DNA of 64,000 nucleotides from Moniliophthora roreri (taxonomy: Eukaryota; Basidiomycota; Agaricomycetes; Agaricales; Marasmiaceae). Below the pieces are notes generated by a model. It saw nothing but the letters and a program-made list of their open reading frames with translations. It was not told the DNA's origin and made no database searches. Shown one piece after another: positions 21,660-33,322 of the stretch. The DNA is taken from assembly GCA_001466705.2 (NCBI GenBank), contig LATX02000202.1:124001-188000 (forward strand), written 5' to 3'. The position numbers were made by a program, and so were the translations under genes. The first letter of the stretch is position 1, and each line of letters opens with the position of its first letter.

Positions 21660-21830
21660 TTTTTAGCTTCAAAATTTTCTATGACCTAATCAACGATAGT
21701 GTGCCGTAGGTGAGTGGCAAAGAGTCGTTGACGGTCTTGGTCAAGAAGTAAGCCGTGCTAACTAAAATCACGCTGTCACATTTCGCTGTCAGGGCCACGT
21801 GTATGTGACTCGCTTGATTGTCAACCGCCA
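21660..21830 (+). repeat. Repeat segment B, copy 6 (partial), palindromic core
   Basis: TTGGTCAAGAAGTAAGCC, ATCACGCTGTCACATTTCGC and GGCCACGTGTATGTGACTCGC form the same imperfect inverted repeat as at 10740-10815. The GTCACAT and ATGTGAC arms are perfect here. Confidence 0.55.
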
Positions 21831-23212
21831 CGATCCTCCGTTTCGACTCTATATCCTCTCATCTCCCTCTCGTTCCTGCAGTCTCGAATTGGTATTAAAT
21901 TCCCGTCCAGAAGAAAGTGCAGCACATGCTTCAGCTTCGAAGTCACCAGGTGAACCGCCTTTCCTACCCGAAATCCGGAACTTGACCTAGGTCAGATAAA
22001 ACTGAATGAACAGATGCTGTGCAAGATTCGGATCGGCTGGGTATGCCTTTGAACGCCCCGAATCAGTCATTACTTCTACCCTGCCGAGTTCAATCAACCA
22101 CGATCGCACCAAAGTTTATTGCGCTACTTTGTACCACAATGCAAGTCCCTGAGGGTCTATCTCTTCAAGTCGCCACCATGCAGGCGCAGAGATAGCCTTC
22201 CATTTCCAATTTCTCGAGACTGGATATCATGTCGTGAAGTATCATGTCGTGAAGCAGGAAATGTTTGAGAGTACACTCATGCGAAAGAGGTGGCGGAAGG
22301 CGAACGATAACGACTTATAATGACTTAAAAGCAGAAGCTGAATGTATCGAGACGGTGAGTACAAGGTAAAGGTGTATATATCTGAACTTGGATAATAATG
22401 ATACTGTCTACAAGGGTAGCCTTCACTGAAGATCAATAGAATGGACCCTTCTGTAGGGTACATGGCGTAATGCATGGCGTAATGGTATCGCCGTCACTCA
22501 TATATATCTTCCCTCGTACTGCAGTGTGGCTCTGCGAGTAATATATACTCCGACCAGTCGTTTTTTTTTTCTTTTCGATAGAGACTCTGATTCCGATCCT
22601 TCGCACTGGGAAAAGAAAAATCGTTGACACCTTCAGATCCAGAAATCTTTGCTCAGCAAGGGCGTTCCTATTACGCCGTGCACAGGTACTTACAGCTCGG
22701 TTCGAATCTCCCTATCCCAAATCATTCGCTTCCTTCCGGTATCAAGGATTAAATTTCACCCAATGGTGAATAAATTGAACAATTTCATACTTCCCCGCAA
22801 AATGCCTCGTAATTCCATCACCGAGACTGACTAAACTCGATCAACCGCAGTCATCATTCAAGGCCTTATCTCCGGGTTATGACAACCGTTCACACGTAGG
22901 GATCGTTATCACCGTCACATCGCACACATATCATCTTCATCTCTGCCTTGATCGCTGTAGAACACATGGATAGGGCATGAGCTCTACTCCATGTTGTTCA
23001 CGAGAATTGTGATATGTATATATCATAAGGCTGCCTGGTCGACGTTTACTCACCGTAGTAGTAAAAGCGAATCCACGGACAAAAGGCTCACACCTGGAAA
23101 CGGTGATGATACCCCGTGGACGACATTCTGACGGTGACATCCATCCGCAGCACAATACAGCTTTCAAAACCTCGCGTTGTGAGCATGGCTTGCCCTATCC
23201 TTCCTCCCCTTT
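21830..23212. other. Intergenic; tRNA-like fragment and short duplication
   Basis: No gene is recognised. A tandem duplication of the 15-mer TATCATGTCGTGAAG lies at 22225-22254. At 22455-22500 a tRNA-like D-arm block (ACATGGCGTAATG, then CATGGCGTAATGGTATCGCC) is present without a matching T arm. A reversed block (GGCGTTCCTATTACGCC) is at 22660-22676. Confidence 0.4.
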
Positions 23213-23214
23213 CC

Positions 23215-23226
23215 TTTTTTTTTTTT

Positions 23227-23266
<40 letters not shown>
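23215..23266. repeat. Poly-T tract (T12-G-T39)
   Basis: Twelve T, one G, then thirty-nine T in a row on the + strand. It ends 3 nt before the ATG of the membrane protein model at 23270. It could be the A tail of a minus-strand retroposed sequence, an intronic pyrimidine tract, or slippage in assembly. No retrotransposon body is seen next to it. Confidence 0.85.
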
Positions 23267-23268
<2 letters not shown>

Positions 23269-23269
23269 G

Positions 23270-24107
23270 ATGAGCACAAGCTTTACCCTCGACTCTATTA
23301 ACTCAACATCAAGTTCTGCAATCTCTGTAACAGCGGTTACATCCTTCGCTGTAGCCACTGAAAGCATTGGTGATGCGATTACTGTCACCGGTACGATTCC
23401 CGTTTCCTAGCATGTCCTCCCGCTCACGTTTAATGTGGATAGTTGCTCCTACTTCATTACCAACTAATCCTCCTCCTCCGAGGCCCCCGCAACCTCCGCT
23501 AGCTGAAAACTCTGGAGGGAAGAAGGCAAACGTCGGTCTCATTGTTGGCTCTATTGTTGTCGGAGTGCTGCTAGGAATTCTTCTTGCCATCGGATTATGG
23601 TTCTGTTTCTGCAGGAGGCATCGCAAAGCAAACAGAGACAGAAAACAAATTACACCGATGCAAGGTACTACAACTCCAGACTACGTTTCCATATCTGATC
23701 ATGGTAAGTACTTGTTTCCACGCCGGCCTCCGAACAGGACCTTATCGGTGACTTCAGCTCCTCCGACCTATGTCAGCATGCAACCCAGGCCTATACCTAC
23801 GCCGTCGTCCTCAATTGCAAATAACGCCCGTGTTGCTCGATGGCTGGAACGGATAAACAGTCAACGAAGTGCCCGGAGTACCGGAACGCAACGTAAAGAC
23901 ACGCAGGACTCGGAAACGACGTCAGACAGCGCGAGCATGTATTCGCAATCGACTTATTACTCCCAGAGTCAAAATCCATTTGCGTCTACTTCGACTGTCG
24001 TCCTGATGGCTCCGCCCGCTGGTTACACAGGGTTACCTATGGTGGAAGAGGCTGACGAGCGAGGAGATACAGGTCAGGGCAGTAGGAATTCGAGGGTTTC
24101 ACGTTAG
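23270..24107 (+). CDS. Single-pass membrane protein with Ser/Thr-rich ectodomain (N-terminus uncertain)
   Basis: Exons 23270-23390 and 23443-24107 join in frame (intron gtacga...gatag, 52 nt) to 261 aa. A further in-frame intron 23704-23757 (gtaagt...cttcag, 54 nt) is likely and would give 243 aa. Order of features: Ser/Thr-rich stretch, proline block NPPPPRPPQPP, GGKKANVG, one transmembrane helix (IVGSIVVGVLLGILLAIGLW), the stop-transfer CFCRRHRK, then a long low-complexity Ser/Thr/Pro cytoplasmic tail. This architecture is common in Agaricomycetes and resembles wall-sensor-type proteins. Enzymatic function is not expected. The ATG follows a poly-T tract, so upstream exons with a signal peptide are probably missing from this model. 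Confidence 0.65.
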
Positions 24108-24178
24108 TTCCATTTCATTCACTCCTTCAAACATTCGGACAGCAAGTAGTTTCTGCGTGTACATTACCCTTACATGGT

Positions 24179-26800
24179 TTAAAATGATCTATATACCACC
24201 TCTCCGTCGAGTACCGTTGCATGTACGTTCACTTCTAGGATTTTCTCTGCCGGGATCTCCATTATATCCTCTGAGAGTACGACGAAATCCGCCTTTTTTC
24301 CTTTTTCCAGCGAGCCTAGAATGTCTTCTGAGAAAGAGGCGTATGCTGGTTCGATTGTCATTCCTGAATTACGACCATCAGCAAAGGAACTGTAATATGG
24401 CCACAAAAACAAACTTGCCTCGTAAAGCTTCCAGCCTGGTGAGCTTTTGTTCTGGGAACCTAAAAGGAATAAAAACGTTAAACTAGATATATCACAGTCG
24501 CAATCAGTGCATACCATCCTCCTGGCCCATGAGGACTTCTTCCTTGCTTATCCACTCTAGTTACCGCGGCATAAAACCCTTCAAGTGGATTGACGCCTTC
24601 AACAGGTATATCCGAGCCGGTGGTGATTCTGGCGCCAGAATTCAATATGGATCGGAAGGCGTACAGTCCTCGGACTCGCTCCGGACCCTGTCCTTCTCCG
24701 TCAGAATTGAAAGCGACTAACTATACGAGAATGTGTTATGCACCAGTCTAGCTTCGCCATACCACATGTCATCGGTACTAAGGCATGTTTCAGCATAAGC
24801 GATGTCAACCAAGATAAAGAGAATGTCACTAACGCGTGTGTAGGTTGAACGCTAGCAATCACTAAATGCCGGTCAGCATCTTAGATAACAATGAATGATC
24901 TCTAGCGTACCTCCCAACGTTCCCATCCTATCGATGTCAATCTGTCTCATGATCTGCGCATGCTCAATTCTGGGACGAAGAGCTCGTAAATCAACACCGT
25001 CGTTTGCAGCTATCTCGAAGGCATCGAGGATTTCGCTGTTGGCGCGATCACCTATTGCGTGAGTGTTCTACGTTGGCTGTAGTTAGATGGGCTGATACAA
25101 TGGGAAGAAACAGAACATACCACTTGCCAACCGTTCTTCAACAGCTCTGGTATTCGCTTCTTTAGAATTTCAGGGGAATGGCGCATGAAACCAACTGTCG
25201 ATGGGTCGTCTGTGTATGGTTCGAAAAGCTGGGAAGTATAATCAGCCAATTAACGTAAACGGGTAGCAAGAGACAGGGCGAACAAATGCACCGCCGGATC
25301 GTAGAGAACCTGAAGAACCACTGATTCAGACCAGGTGAAATCGGGAAAGGCGAACAGCATCGTACCATCACCAATAATCTTGATGCTCCTGTTATTTAGC
25401 CGGTTCTTCAGTTCTACCTCGGAAGGTACTGGGGGTGGGTAATCCCAGGTTTCGTTGAAATACTTCATTGCGTACATGCGAATCTGCAATATAGGTTCAG
25501 CAGGAATTATCATCAGAGCGATCAAGCAGACAGTCACCGGAAGTGTCCTTTTAGCGGCTACTCTATGACACTATAAGCGGGAAATTTCCTTCATTTCGAG
25601 AGTAGGAATACCTCTGGAAAAATGCTAGAGGACCCGGTGTTGAGCCGGCGTCGTGCATCGACGTGACACCATACTTGAGCGCGTCATTGACGGTGACCAT
25701 AAACCTCTTCATTAAATCGTCGTCCGTGAGTTGGGGAGGTTTAATGAGACCTTGGGCTTCGTCTTGAAATATTCCTGTACAAATTCATCGTTAGTTGAAC
25801 TTGTGGTAAATTCAAATAAGAAGATACCTGTTGGATTCCCATTTTCGTCTCTCATAATCACACCACCTTCGTATTCCTCCGGAAACGGGGCATTGACGTC
25901 CAGTGTTGCCTTTGATACCCACGAGGAATGCATATCCTTACTTCTGAGCATGACTTGACGTCCACGTATCACTGGATCTGCTTCAAGATCTGCCTTGGTC
26001 AATGTAAGTTTTGCATATGCGTAACAGAATAAAGAAGACGTACGGCAGTCGGATATTCCTCTACAGGCCATATTGTCTTATCCCAACCCCATCCCTCGAT
26101 GACTTTTGACTTGTTGGAGTAGATATCTGGGTTAGCCAGAATGTATTCTCTTACTAGCGCGACAGCATCTGTGAAATGAGACTAGTGTAAGTGAATGATT
26201 GCGGTTCCGCGATGAGAGATGAGTACCTGGTATCGACCTGGCGGAATCGAGTGGAAGAGCACGGCTGTATCCGTACTCCAGAGAGTGGACGTGTGAGTCT
26301 GAGCATGCCGGAAGAAGGGATCAGGTACCGACAGGTGTAGACAGTATGCAAAACTCACCAGACAAGCCGGGAACGATAATAGCCCCAGGCTTCGTGTATC
26401 GTATCATCGCTCTGTAGCCCGACTCACGGAGATGTGCTGTAGAAGACTTGGATGACCATTGGAAAGGTTACTGAGAGCATGCGCACGTACCAATATCTGA
26501 ATATGTTCCAACGATCCCCGTTCCTTCAACCACAATACACTGCACCACTGTATTCTCCTTGTCAACTGTATAGACCTTATGTCCTTCTTTTGTACATAGA
26601 GCGTATCCCTTTTCCTGCGACTTGCGATGATAGAACGAAACGCCGGCCCAGAGGATCACTGCTAGTAGCACGACGGCGCAAAGCCGCTTCCGACCAATCC
26701 TTCGAGTGCGCTTGGATACAGAATTTGTGTGAGCGGGTGTGTAGTGATATTTTTGATTTTTCCCCGGAAGGAGAGCTGTGTTTTCTTGCATTTCTGGCAT
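24179..26800 (-). CDS. Membrane-anchored amidohydrolase (Amidohydro_3/YtcJ type), 16 exons
   Basis: Exons 26800-26491, 26436-26359, 26298-26227, 26168-26044, 25993-25828, 25774-25612, 25562-25538, 25483-25366, 25309-25284, 25228-25121, 25067-24911, 24861-24834, 24777-24744, 24687-24515, 24459-24419 and 24363-24179 splice to 602 aa in unbroken phase. Residues 40-57 form a signal-anchor after a basic stretch (RTRRIGRKR). The metal site is complete: DSHVH (His132, His134), NTHAIGD (His400), RIEHAQ (His433) and TGSDIP (Asp496). KIIGDGSLRSGG is also typical. Family members hydrolyse amide or related bonds; the substrate is unknown. Intron 15 uses a GC donor (CGAG|gcaagt). Exons of 25, 26, 28 and 34 nt occur. 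An upstream in-frame ATG at 26983 exists, but the sequence after 26800 fits a signal-anchor start better. Confidence 0.92.
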
Positions 26801-27112
26801 TCTGCAAGCCTTTGCAGAATGAGGGAGGAGGTCGAAAAGCAGTTCAGATTCCAAACTGTCAAATGATTTGACACGTGGCGTCATTGATAACGATTTGATA
26901 ACGCTGCCACGTGCTTGTAGGAAACCGGGTAATTGTCCCGGAGCCGAAAGATGCCTGCATGATTCGACGCTCAACGACTCCACAACATCTATGTAAAGAT
27001 ATCATGGCTGTGGCGACGAAACACATCTCATGATTACAGATCGTACATAGAATACAACGACAGCTGAAAGCCTGAAGTGTTCACAACAAAACGTCACCCA
27101 TATTGGTACCGA

Positions 27113-28535
27113 CTACTCCTTCCTAGGCGGTAAAGCCGAGCCTCCCAACTCGTAATTCTCCCAGCTAGATTCCGCTTCCTGCTTCATCTGAGCATGCATG
27201 AGATCGAATTTCTATGATGTCAAGTATGAGGATCGTAAGCTAATGCCGGTATATTAAGAAGGTTACCAACTCACAGCTTTCAAGTCGTCAGACAGTATGT
27301 TGCGAATATCGCCTGGAGGTTGAGAGGCTGTAGGTTCGTCAAGGCTACGTATCGCATGCGGATCATTAGTGTCTGACTATGAGAAGGACAAAAGAAGACT
27401 CACTCATTGTGCATGGACACTGAAGGGCCTTGTTTGCTCGCACTGTTCTCCTCTGAGTAAGATCGATATGATAGCGTTGAAGGCATTTGAGTAGTTGGCG
27501 AAGTAGGTTCCAGCTTGATATCTGGTCTGGATTTCGTCGGACGGGATTTAGTTTGAGCTGTCTTCCGCTTCGCCTTCGCAGGCGAAGCTGTGATATTCCC
27601 AGTTTTCGGATGGCCGGAGGAGCCTGACGGCTTTGGGTTTGCGATGCGAATAAGTCTGGGGGATGAAAGCTGGGACATGCCTACAACCGAGTCCGAAGCC
27701 GTTTTCTGCAGGCGTTTGCTTGGCTTGGGGCATGATGTCTCTGCGAAATCACGATCGAGGGCGAATGGAGGTGGTGGCGGCATACGAAAATTGAAATCGG
27801 ATGTATCGGATACGGTTGGGAGCGACATTCGCCTATTCGAGGAGAACCTTAGGGATGCTGTTCCGTCAGGATTAAGACAATCGTTCGTGGTAGGGATGCT
27901 TTGAGTGCGAGCTCGTTGAAGCAAAGTTGGTGAAATAGAGTGCCGGGTATCAGATGCGAGGGGTATAGACTGAACGTATGCAATGTCATTGTGATGCGGT
28001 GGAGAATTGTTTGTACTTTCATGAAATTGAGCTGGAGTGGTGAGTCTAAATGATGATGAGGATTTCGAACTGTATGATGACGTAGAATAAGGAGCGAGGC
28101 TTGCGCTGCGTGACCTAACAAGAATGGTAGATGCTTCCCATTCGTCCAAAGGTGAGCTGGGAGGATCTGGGGGTGAGTCCCGGCTGAGGATCCTATCCAT
28201 CAGACCCGGTCGATCCCAGTCTCTCGAAGAACTTTTGGAATGTGTGGGAGTGAGGGGCGGAGTGTGAGATACCGACCTAATTGGAGGTCTAGCAAGTAAT
28301 GAAATGATGAAATGTTAGTACGGCGACGTCGATGAATCGTAGATAGTACACACCTTTCCTCCTTTTCAAGGAAGTAAGCCCTGCCATTCATCCTATGTGC
28401 TGTCGTCATCTCATTGGTAGAATCCATGCTACTTCTCCGCCGCTTTTCTCCCCGGCATTGCTTGCCACCTGCCGTATCTTGAAGGTATGGTGATATCAGT
28501 GGGGTAGAATTTCCGTATTCCATCTCTGTAAACAT
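27113..28535 (-). CDS. Disordered Ser/Pro-rich protein, 4 exons, function unknown
   Basis: Exons 28535-28354, 28288-27404, 27344-27275 and 27211-27113 join in phase to 411 aa. The protein is rich in Ser, Pro, Thr and Arg, with basic patches (EKRRRSS, KAKRKTAQTKSRPTKSRP) and short PPPPP runs. It ends in a predicted helix (NILSDDLKAKFDLMHAQMKQEAESS). No catalytic domain is recognised. Composition suggests a nuclear or cytoskeletal regulator with a C-terminal helix for partner binding; this is inference. The start is uncertain: the bases before the second Met read tttacag|AG, which could be a splice acceptor of an upstream exon. All three introns are GT-AG, 59-65 nt. Confidence 0.72.
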
Positions 28536-28539
28536 AGGA

Positions 28540-29029
28540 GGGCCGTTGAATTATGAGGGACACGAGGAATGCATGCGCTGGTGATGGCTAAAGAAAAGAA
28601 CGCGGTGCTGATGTCATCAGAGCCCAGAAAGCAACTTGTGGTAACGTGACCGTGATCCATTGCTCCAGACCACAGTTCGGCAAAAGCCGCCGCTCTTCAT
28701 GGGCAACAACGTTGAATCTGACATTGGCATGGGAAAGATTTGGTGTTATATACGTTAGGATATATGCCATTCTGCCATCTAGTTTATTCCGTCGTTTCCT
28801 CCATACTTCATGTTGGTATGATTATGCAAAAATGTATAAAATACTAGTAACGGAACTTGCATCCCGCTTACATACATAGGTAACAAAAAGCCAGTGTGAA
28901 CACCTCGTGTATCCACACCTACAAGGATTTGAATCTTTCCATGATACCCACGACAGTCGTTTGTGTTTACGGGTCTGAGGAAGAGTGGGAAGAAAACTCG
29001 CCCAAAGCGCCATCTGGGTATCGATTCAA
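28540..29029. other. Intergenic, no recognised gene
   Basis: This is the upstream region of the Ser/Pro-rich gene and the 3' flank of the P450 relic. Short frames only. Confidence 0.4.
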
Positions 29030-30800
29030 TAGAAGAAAAGACGTACCCTATGCAACCCTGAACGCCACCGTCTAAAGAGATCGAATATTCTCAGGGGATA
29101 TGTCAGTGGCGAGGAGAAAGGTACTTACTGAACGTCAATCTTGAAGACAATAATCCTGGTGAACGTAACAGAGAAGAGAAAACATTTGCAAACATGCCGA
29201 CGTTGTACGGGGTCTTAGTATTGGAGTTCAGCATGACGGATTCCAGGTGTCTGCATTCTCTCCCCAGACGTCTTACAGACTGCCGTTAACAAGCTCAGTG
29301 TGTCATCATGATTGAGGAGCCAAAGTTCTCCCCGATTATAAGAGGCAAAATCAAGGATAATACGCTAGTCCTTGTTTACTGGGGTGTGGGTGATAGTTTC
29401 TCCGTCCAAAGGTGAGACGATTGGTGTAGCCATTATACGACACTATCAGGGTAAAATGGTAAATCTTACCTTGCTAGAAGCGTTAAAATACAGCATCATC
29501 TCGTAATCGTTGACTGTGGGGTCGACTTCTTGACCATTTTTAATGAAACGCCTGGATCTCTTCATAAATCCACTGTTAATCCTCTGGGCGGTTAACAAGC
29601 TCGCAAAAGAGCCAAGCCATAAAAACTCCGGTAACGTGGTGTCCCGCCTGTATGATCGACCTGAGAGAGCACTCAGATGATATCCTTGCTATTCACGACG
29701 TATACAGCGTTGGACCGCACAATGTTTACGAGAGAACTTCCTCATCGGACATGCGCCGTTCTGGTTCTTCCGTGTTATTGCACCGCACTAGAAGTTCCAG
29801 TCTAGCGGAGAATGTGAGCAAATGAACACATTCAAAACACAGAAGATCTTTCCGAGTATCGTTAAATGAATGTCCAGCAGCTTCTTGCTACAAACCTTGA
29901 ATAGATCTTGCGCCTTTGATAAGGATGGCATCATTCGCTGGTATGACGTTCGAGATTCTGGCTGACAGTTCGATTGGTATGTGTCACCGAATACCACAGA
30001 TGACAAAGGTCCGTAGAGTCATGCCATTGAAGACGCCGCTGATAACATTTGTCTCAGGAGATGACCGAAATAAAGATCGAAAGACATACAGTGCCTTGCG
30101 ACTAGCCTCGAATAAGTCATCTATATCACAGTCTAGAGCGCCACAATTATGGTCAAATGTTGCTAGACTGCATCATTAGGACTCGGACGTTGTGCAGGAG
30201 ATGACAAGACAGGAAGCCTCACCTTCACCAGCAGCACCGAAAGCTAGTTTCGCTGCCCAGTGCGAAATGTCAATGCAATCTTTGCCTTTCGCAACACGCT
30301 CGTCTAGCTATTCAAGGAGCTATAGCTCTAGGCTTGGATGTCCAACTGCTTCGTGGAGCTTTAGAAGAAGGTAAGGAGTTCCTTAAGTTGTCGGACGGAG
30401 AATCCTGGGTTGAGTATCTTTCATTGACGAGCATGCGATTGTCCTGTTCATATTCAAGGGTTTAAAGGTATAACCAGCTAGGAAGGTAGAGATTCAAACC
30501 TTCAGAGAAAAGAATGCCTCTACCCGCTGCAGCAGCAAGAGAGAAGAACAGTAAACCATCTGGCTTTCGGTACCGGTGTCCAGATTTATGCAGGATGCGC
30601 TGGAGACCTCGAGGGTCGGAAATCACCAACATGTCCGATTGCGGTACACGTCGGTACGAACCGATACCCTAATAAAGGAAGGGACGTACCCGAAGAACAC
30701 CGGATATCCGATAAGCCCTTTCATATTCAGTATTCCATTGAAAAAGAGTGTCCTTCGTATCGGCTTTGCACGTCTCAAATTCTCGTTCCAGACCTATAAG
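29030..30800 (-). pseudogene. Cytochrome P450 pseudogene
   Basis: Fragments in all three minus frames align in order with a basidiomycete class II P450. An N-terminal QWNTEYERAYRISG piece lies near 30740. LVISDPRGLQRILHKSGHRY lies near 30620 and GRGILFSEG near 30510. NPGFSVRQLKELL is followed by TAA at 30361-30363. A helix-I type GVFMAWLFCELVNRPED is followed by TAA near 29575. VWGEDADTWNP lies near 29250, and GGVQGCIG (heme-ligand Cys region) near 29060. Introns with consensus ends remain visible between several pieces. At least two in-frame stops and several frame changes show that it cannot make an intact enzyme. Substrate class is unknown. Confidence 0.8.
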
Positions 30801-31465
30801 TAAACAACTCGAGCGTCAATGGTTCAAATACTTGTTCACTGTTCAGACAAGAAGGAACTGGTATCGTGGGTATGAATACGTGCATCTTGTAAGCCAGGGA
30901 CAGAGCCAGGGACATGTCGGGGTATTAGACTGTTGACGGTCATGCGAACCACGGGGCTTGATCGTGGTATCCGGGGTGTTTTAGACAATGAGCAGCGAGT
31001 CACTTCGAGGCAGCACCTTTTTCCATTGGAGCTCTTCATCGCCCCTAGCTTCCAGCATCCATCTCTCACCACCATCACCATCTCTTCGAACAATACAAGG
31101 CCGTTTGTAGAATTCAGAGGACCTGCGAGTGGATGTTCAATTTGAATTAGATACAGCGAGACAGACCTGAAGTTTAAGCACCACTCACGCACAGAAAGTT
31201 CACATAAGGCATATTAGACCAGGGTGAGGCAAGGAGTCCGCGAGATAAAAAAACTGGGCGTCTAATTAATGTCGAAAAGAAAGCTGGATATGTCACGCAG
31301 TCACATTCTCGGCTGGGACACGTGTGGCTGTGACACTTGCTTCTTGATCCACAACCACGACCGTCGCATATTCGTGCAGGAATCGACTTGGACGCCAGGT
31401 ATTTTGCAGTCATAATGGTCCTATCACATTCTCCTGATTAAAAAAAAACCATTCCACAAGCGTCA
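30801..31465. other. Intergenic; inverted copy of the CACGTG palindrome
   Basis: The minus-strand frame 30836-31192 is open but has no domain resemblance. At 31280-31360 a reverse-oriented copy of the GTCACA...CACGTG...TGTGAC...GCTTCTTGATC element is present. Confidence 0.45.
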
Positions 31466-33028
31466 ATGAAGAGACGAAACCGATTGACGTCAACAGAACA
31501 GACTGTGCAGGAGCCGATATCACCCCGCCACTTTATCGATGAATCGACACCTCTTATTAACTGCCTTCCTCCCGAGATTCTTTCTGAAATATTCCTCAAC
31601 ATGGTCCTGACTCGCTTCGGCAGCATCCATCACGCTCGTTTTGCACCACAGGATACAGGGTCCCATTCCATAGGATCCTACGTTGGCAGGGTCTGCAGCT
31701 ACTGGAGAAATGTTTCTCTAAGGACTCCTGCTCTATGGTCATCATTCTATATTCGTATCTCGCCGTGCACATACTCAGGACTCATGCTGCAACGTCTCCA
31801 GTGTCACCTGGTACGCTCCGGCTCACATCCTCTGTCGGTCGCGGTATTCCTTCGTGGAGGGCTGACCCTACAGGAACAAGACGTTATTTCATGTTCTCAT
31901 ACAGCGAAACTGCGCGTTAAACGAGAACACTACCTCCTCAATCCACGCCGTATGCTCGAGATAATCTTTAAACACGCAGAGCGGATTTACTCCTTGACGT
32001 TGGTCGCCGACGTGACCCAACCCGGGGATAACATATTTGTCACTCGCGTCGTTTCCAGCCTCTCACATCGTTTCCCGGTCCTTACCAGTCTCAAGATTAT
32101 CATTCCGCATTACGAAGATATCATCAGTCTTCTTAACCTCTTCGCCGAATTTTCGTCCATTCAGAATCTGATGCTCAATCTACTCTACTGCCCAGTGGGC
32201 ATCACTGAAAGGTGCCAGTTTCCATTGAACCAGATCACGAATATTGAATTGCGACACGCTTCCGTGGACACTATCTGGGATATCCTTCCCCACTGCCGCA
32301 ACATCCAAACTGCGGACTTCCATTTCTATCAATACAGGGTACCACGCCCAAGGAAGGGGAAGCTTTCCGTCCCCTATATCCATACTCTCAGAATCAGTTT
32401 CGCGAAACCTACCCATCTGGGCGTTGTTATGAATATGTTGAACGATATGACGTTCCCGCGATTGTCATCATTTTCCTTTGACGCGGCAGGATTCCACACA
32501 TCCTGCTACGAAGAACTGCACAGGGAAAGCTGGAATTTGACCTTTTTGAATCCAGTTCTTCGTATCGTTTCGTCTTCAACATCCGGCCTTCGCACCCTCA
32601 GGCTCAATCGTGCTCCGTTTGGTGATGCGCACTTACTTCCTATACTAAGGAAAACGCCGGACCTGGAGGAGCTGGACGTCACGGACATGGGATATAACGG
32701 AGTCAATTATACCGTAACATCTCGATTGTTGAAGGAGTTGAGCGGAGGAGCAGTGGTTCCAAGGTTGAGGAAGGTTGGGCTTGTGATATGGACTGAATGG
32801 AAAGGGGATGGTATCTTTGAGGGTGTTTTGGAGGCACGCATGAAGCGCGAGCCGAAACTCCATACAGCATACGCGAAAGTCGTGGGAACAGGCGCATTTC
32901 ATCTTGACATGGGACGTTTGCGTCGACTGCAGAAGGAAGGACTTGCGGTGCGAGTGGTGCAGGTGAGCAACATTGAGTCTAACACAGAAGTGGAGGTCGT
33001 TGGGTATGGGAGAGATGGGGGAGAGTAG
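31466..33028 (+). CDS. F-box protein (single exon)
   Basis: One uninterrupted frame of 520 aa. Residues about 32-80 form a typical agaricomycete F-box (LPPEILSEIFLNMVL ... VGRVCSYWRNVSLRTPALWSSFYI). The rest is a chain of degenerate leucine-rich segments (LTSLKIIIP, LRTLRLNRAPFGD, DLEELDVTD), as in the hugely expanded F-box/LRR-like families of mushrooms. The protein is expected to bind Skp1 through the F-box and present a target to an SCF ubiquitin ligase. The target is unknown. The ATG chosen is the first in frame after a run of A's, and the absence of introns is usual for this family. It looks intact. Confidence 0.88.
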   Translation: MKRRNRLTSTEQTVQEPISPRHFIDESTPLINCLPPEILSEIFLNMVLTRFGSIHHARFAPQDTGSHSIGSYVGRVCSYWRNVSLRTPALWSSFYIRISPCTYSGLMLQRLQCHLVRSGSHPLSVAVFLRGGLTLQEQDVISCSHTAKLRVKREHYLLNPRRMLEIIFKHAERIYSLTLVADVTQPGDNIFVTRVVSSLSHRFPVLTSLKIIIPHYEDIISLLNLFAEFSSIQNLMLNLLYCPVGITERCQFPLNQITNIELRHASVDTIWDILPHCRNIQTADFHFYQYRVPRPRKGKLSVPYIHTLRISFAKPTHLGVVMNMLNDMTFPRLSSFSFDAAGFHTSCYEELHRESWNLTFLNPVLRIVSSSTSGLRTLRLNRAPFGDAHLLPILRKTPDLEELDVTDMGYNGVNYTVTSRLLKELSGGAVVPRLRKVGLVIWTEWKGDGIFEGVLEARMKREPKLHTAYAKVVGTGAFHLDMGRLRRLQKEGLAVRVVQVSNIESNTEVEVVGYGRDGGE

Positions 33029-33322
33029 AACTTGTATCTTTCTTGGCCTTCTCATTGCAGCCGAACCTAAGCTTGCTGGAGAAATATAAAACGTTATTAT
33101 CGCTGAGCCGATGGGAATGCGATTATTTTCAGTCATAAAAGTATCATTCAAATCCGCGTAAGACATATGAGGTCTTGACATGGTAGCCCAGCGGTCGTGA
33201 TTGAGATCAACATTACAAATGATGTCAGCGCTATATCAGAGGTGATAGCAGCCCATGTAACTGCAGCAGATGTTCAGAACTAAGCTTCGTTCATACCCCA
33301 AAAATACTTGCGAGAATTATAA

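Noticed and set aside
23088..23388. Lysine- or phenylalanine-run proteins across the poly-T tract
   Set aside because: They are translations of the homopolymer and have no biological support.
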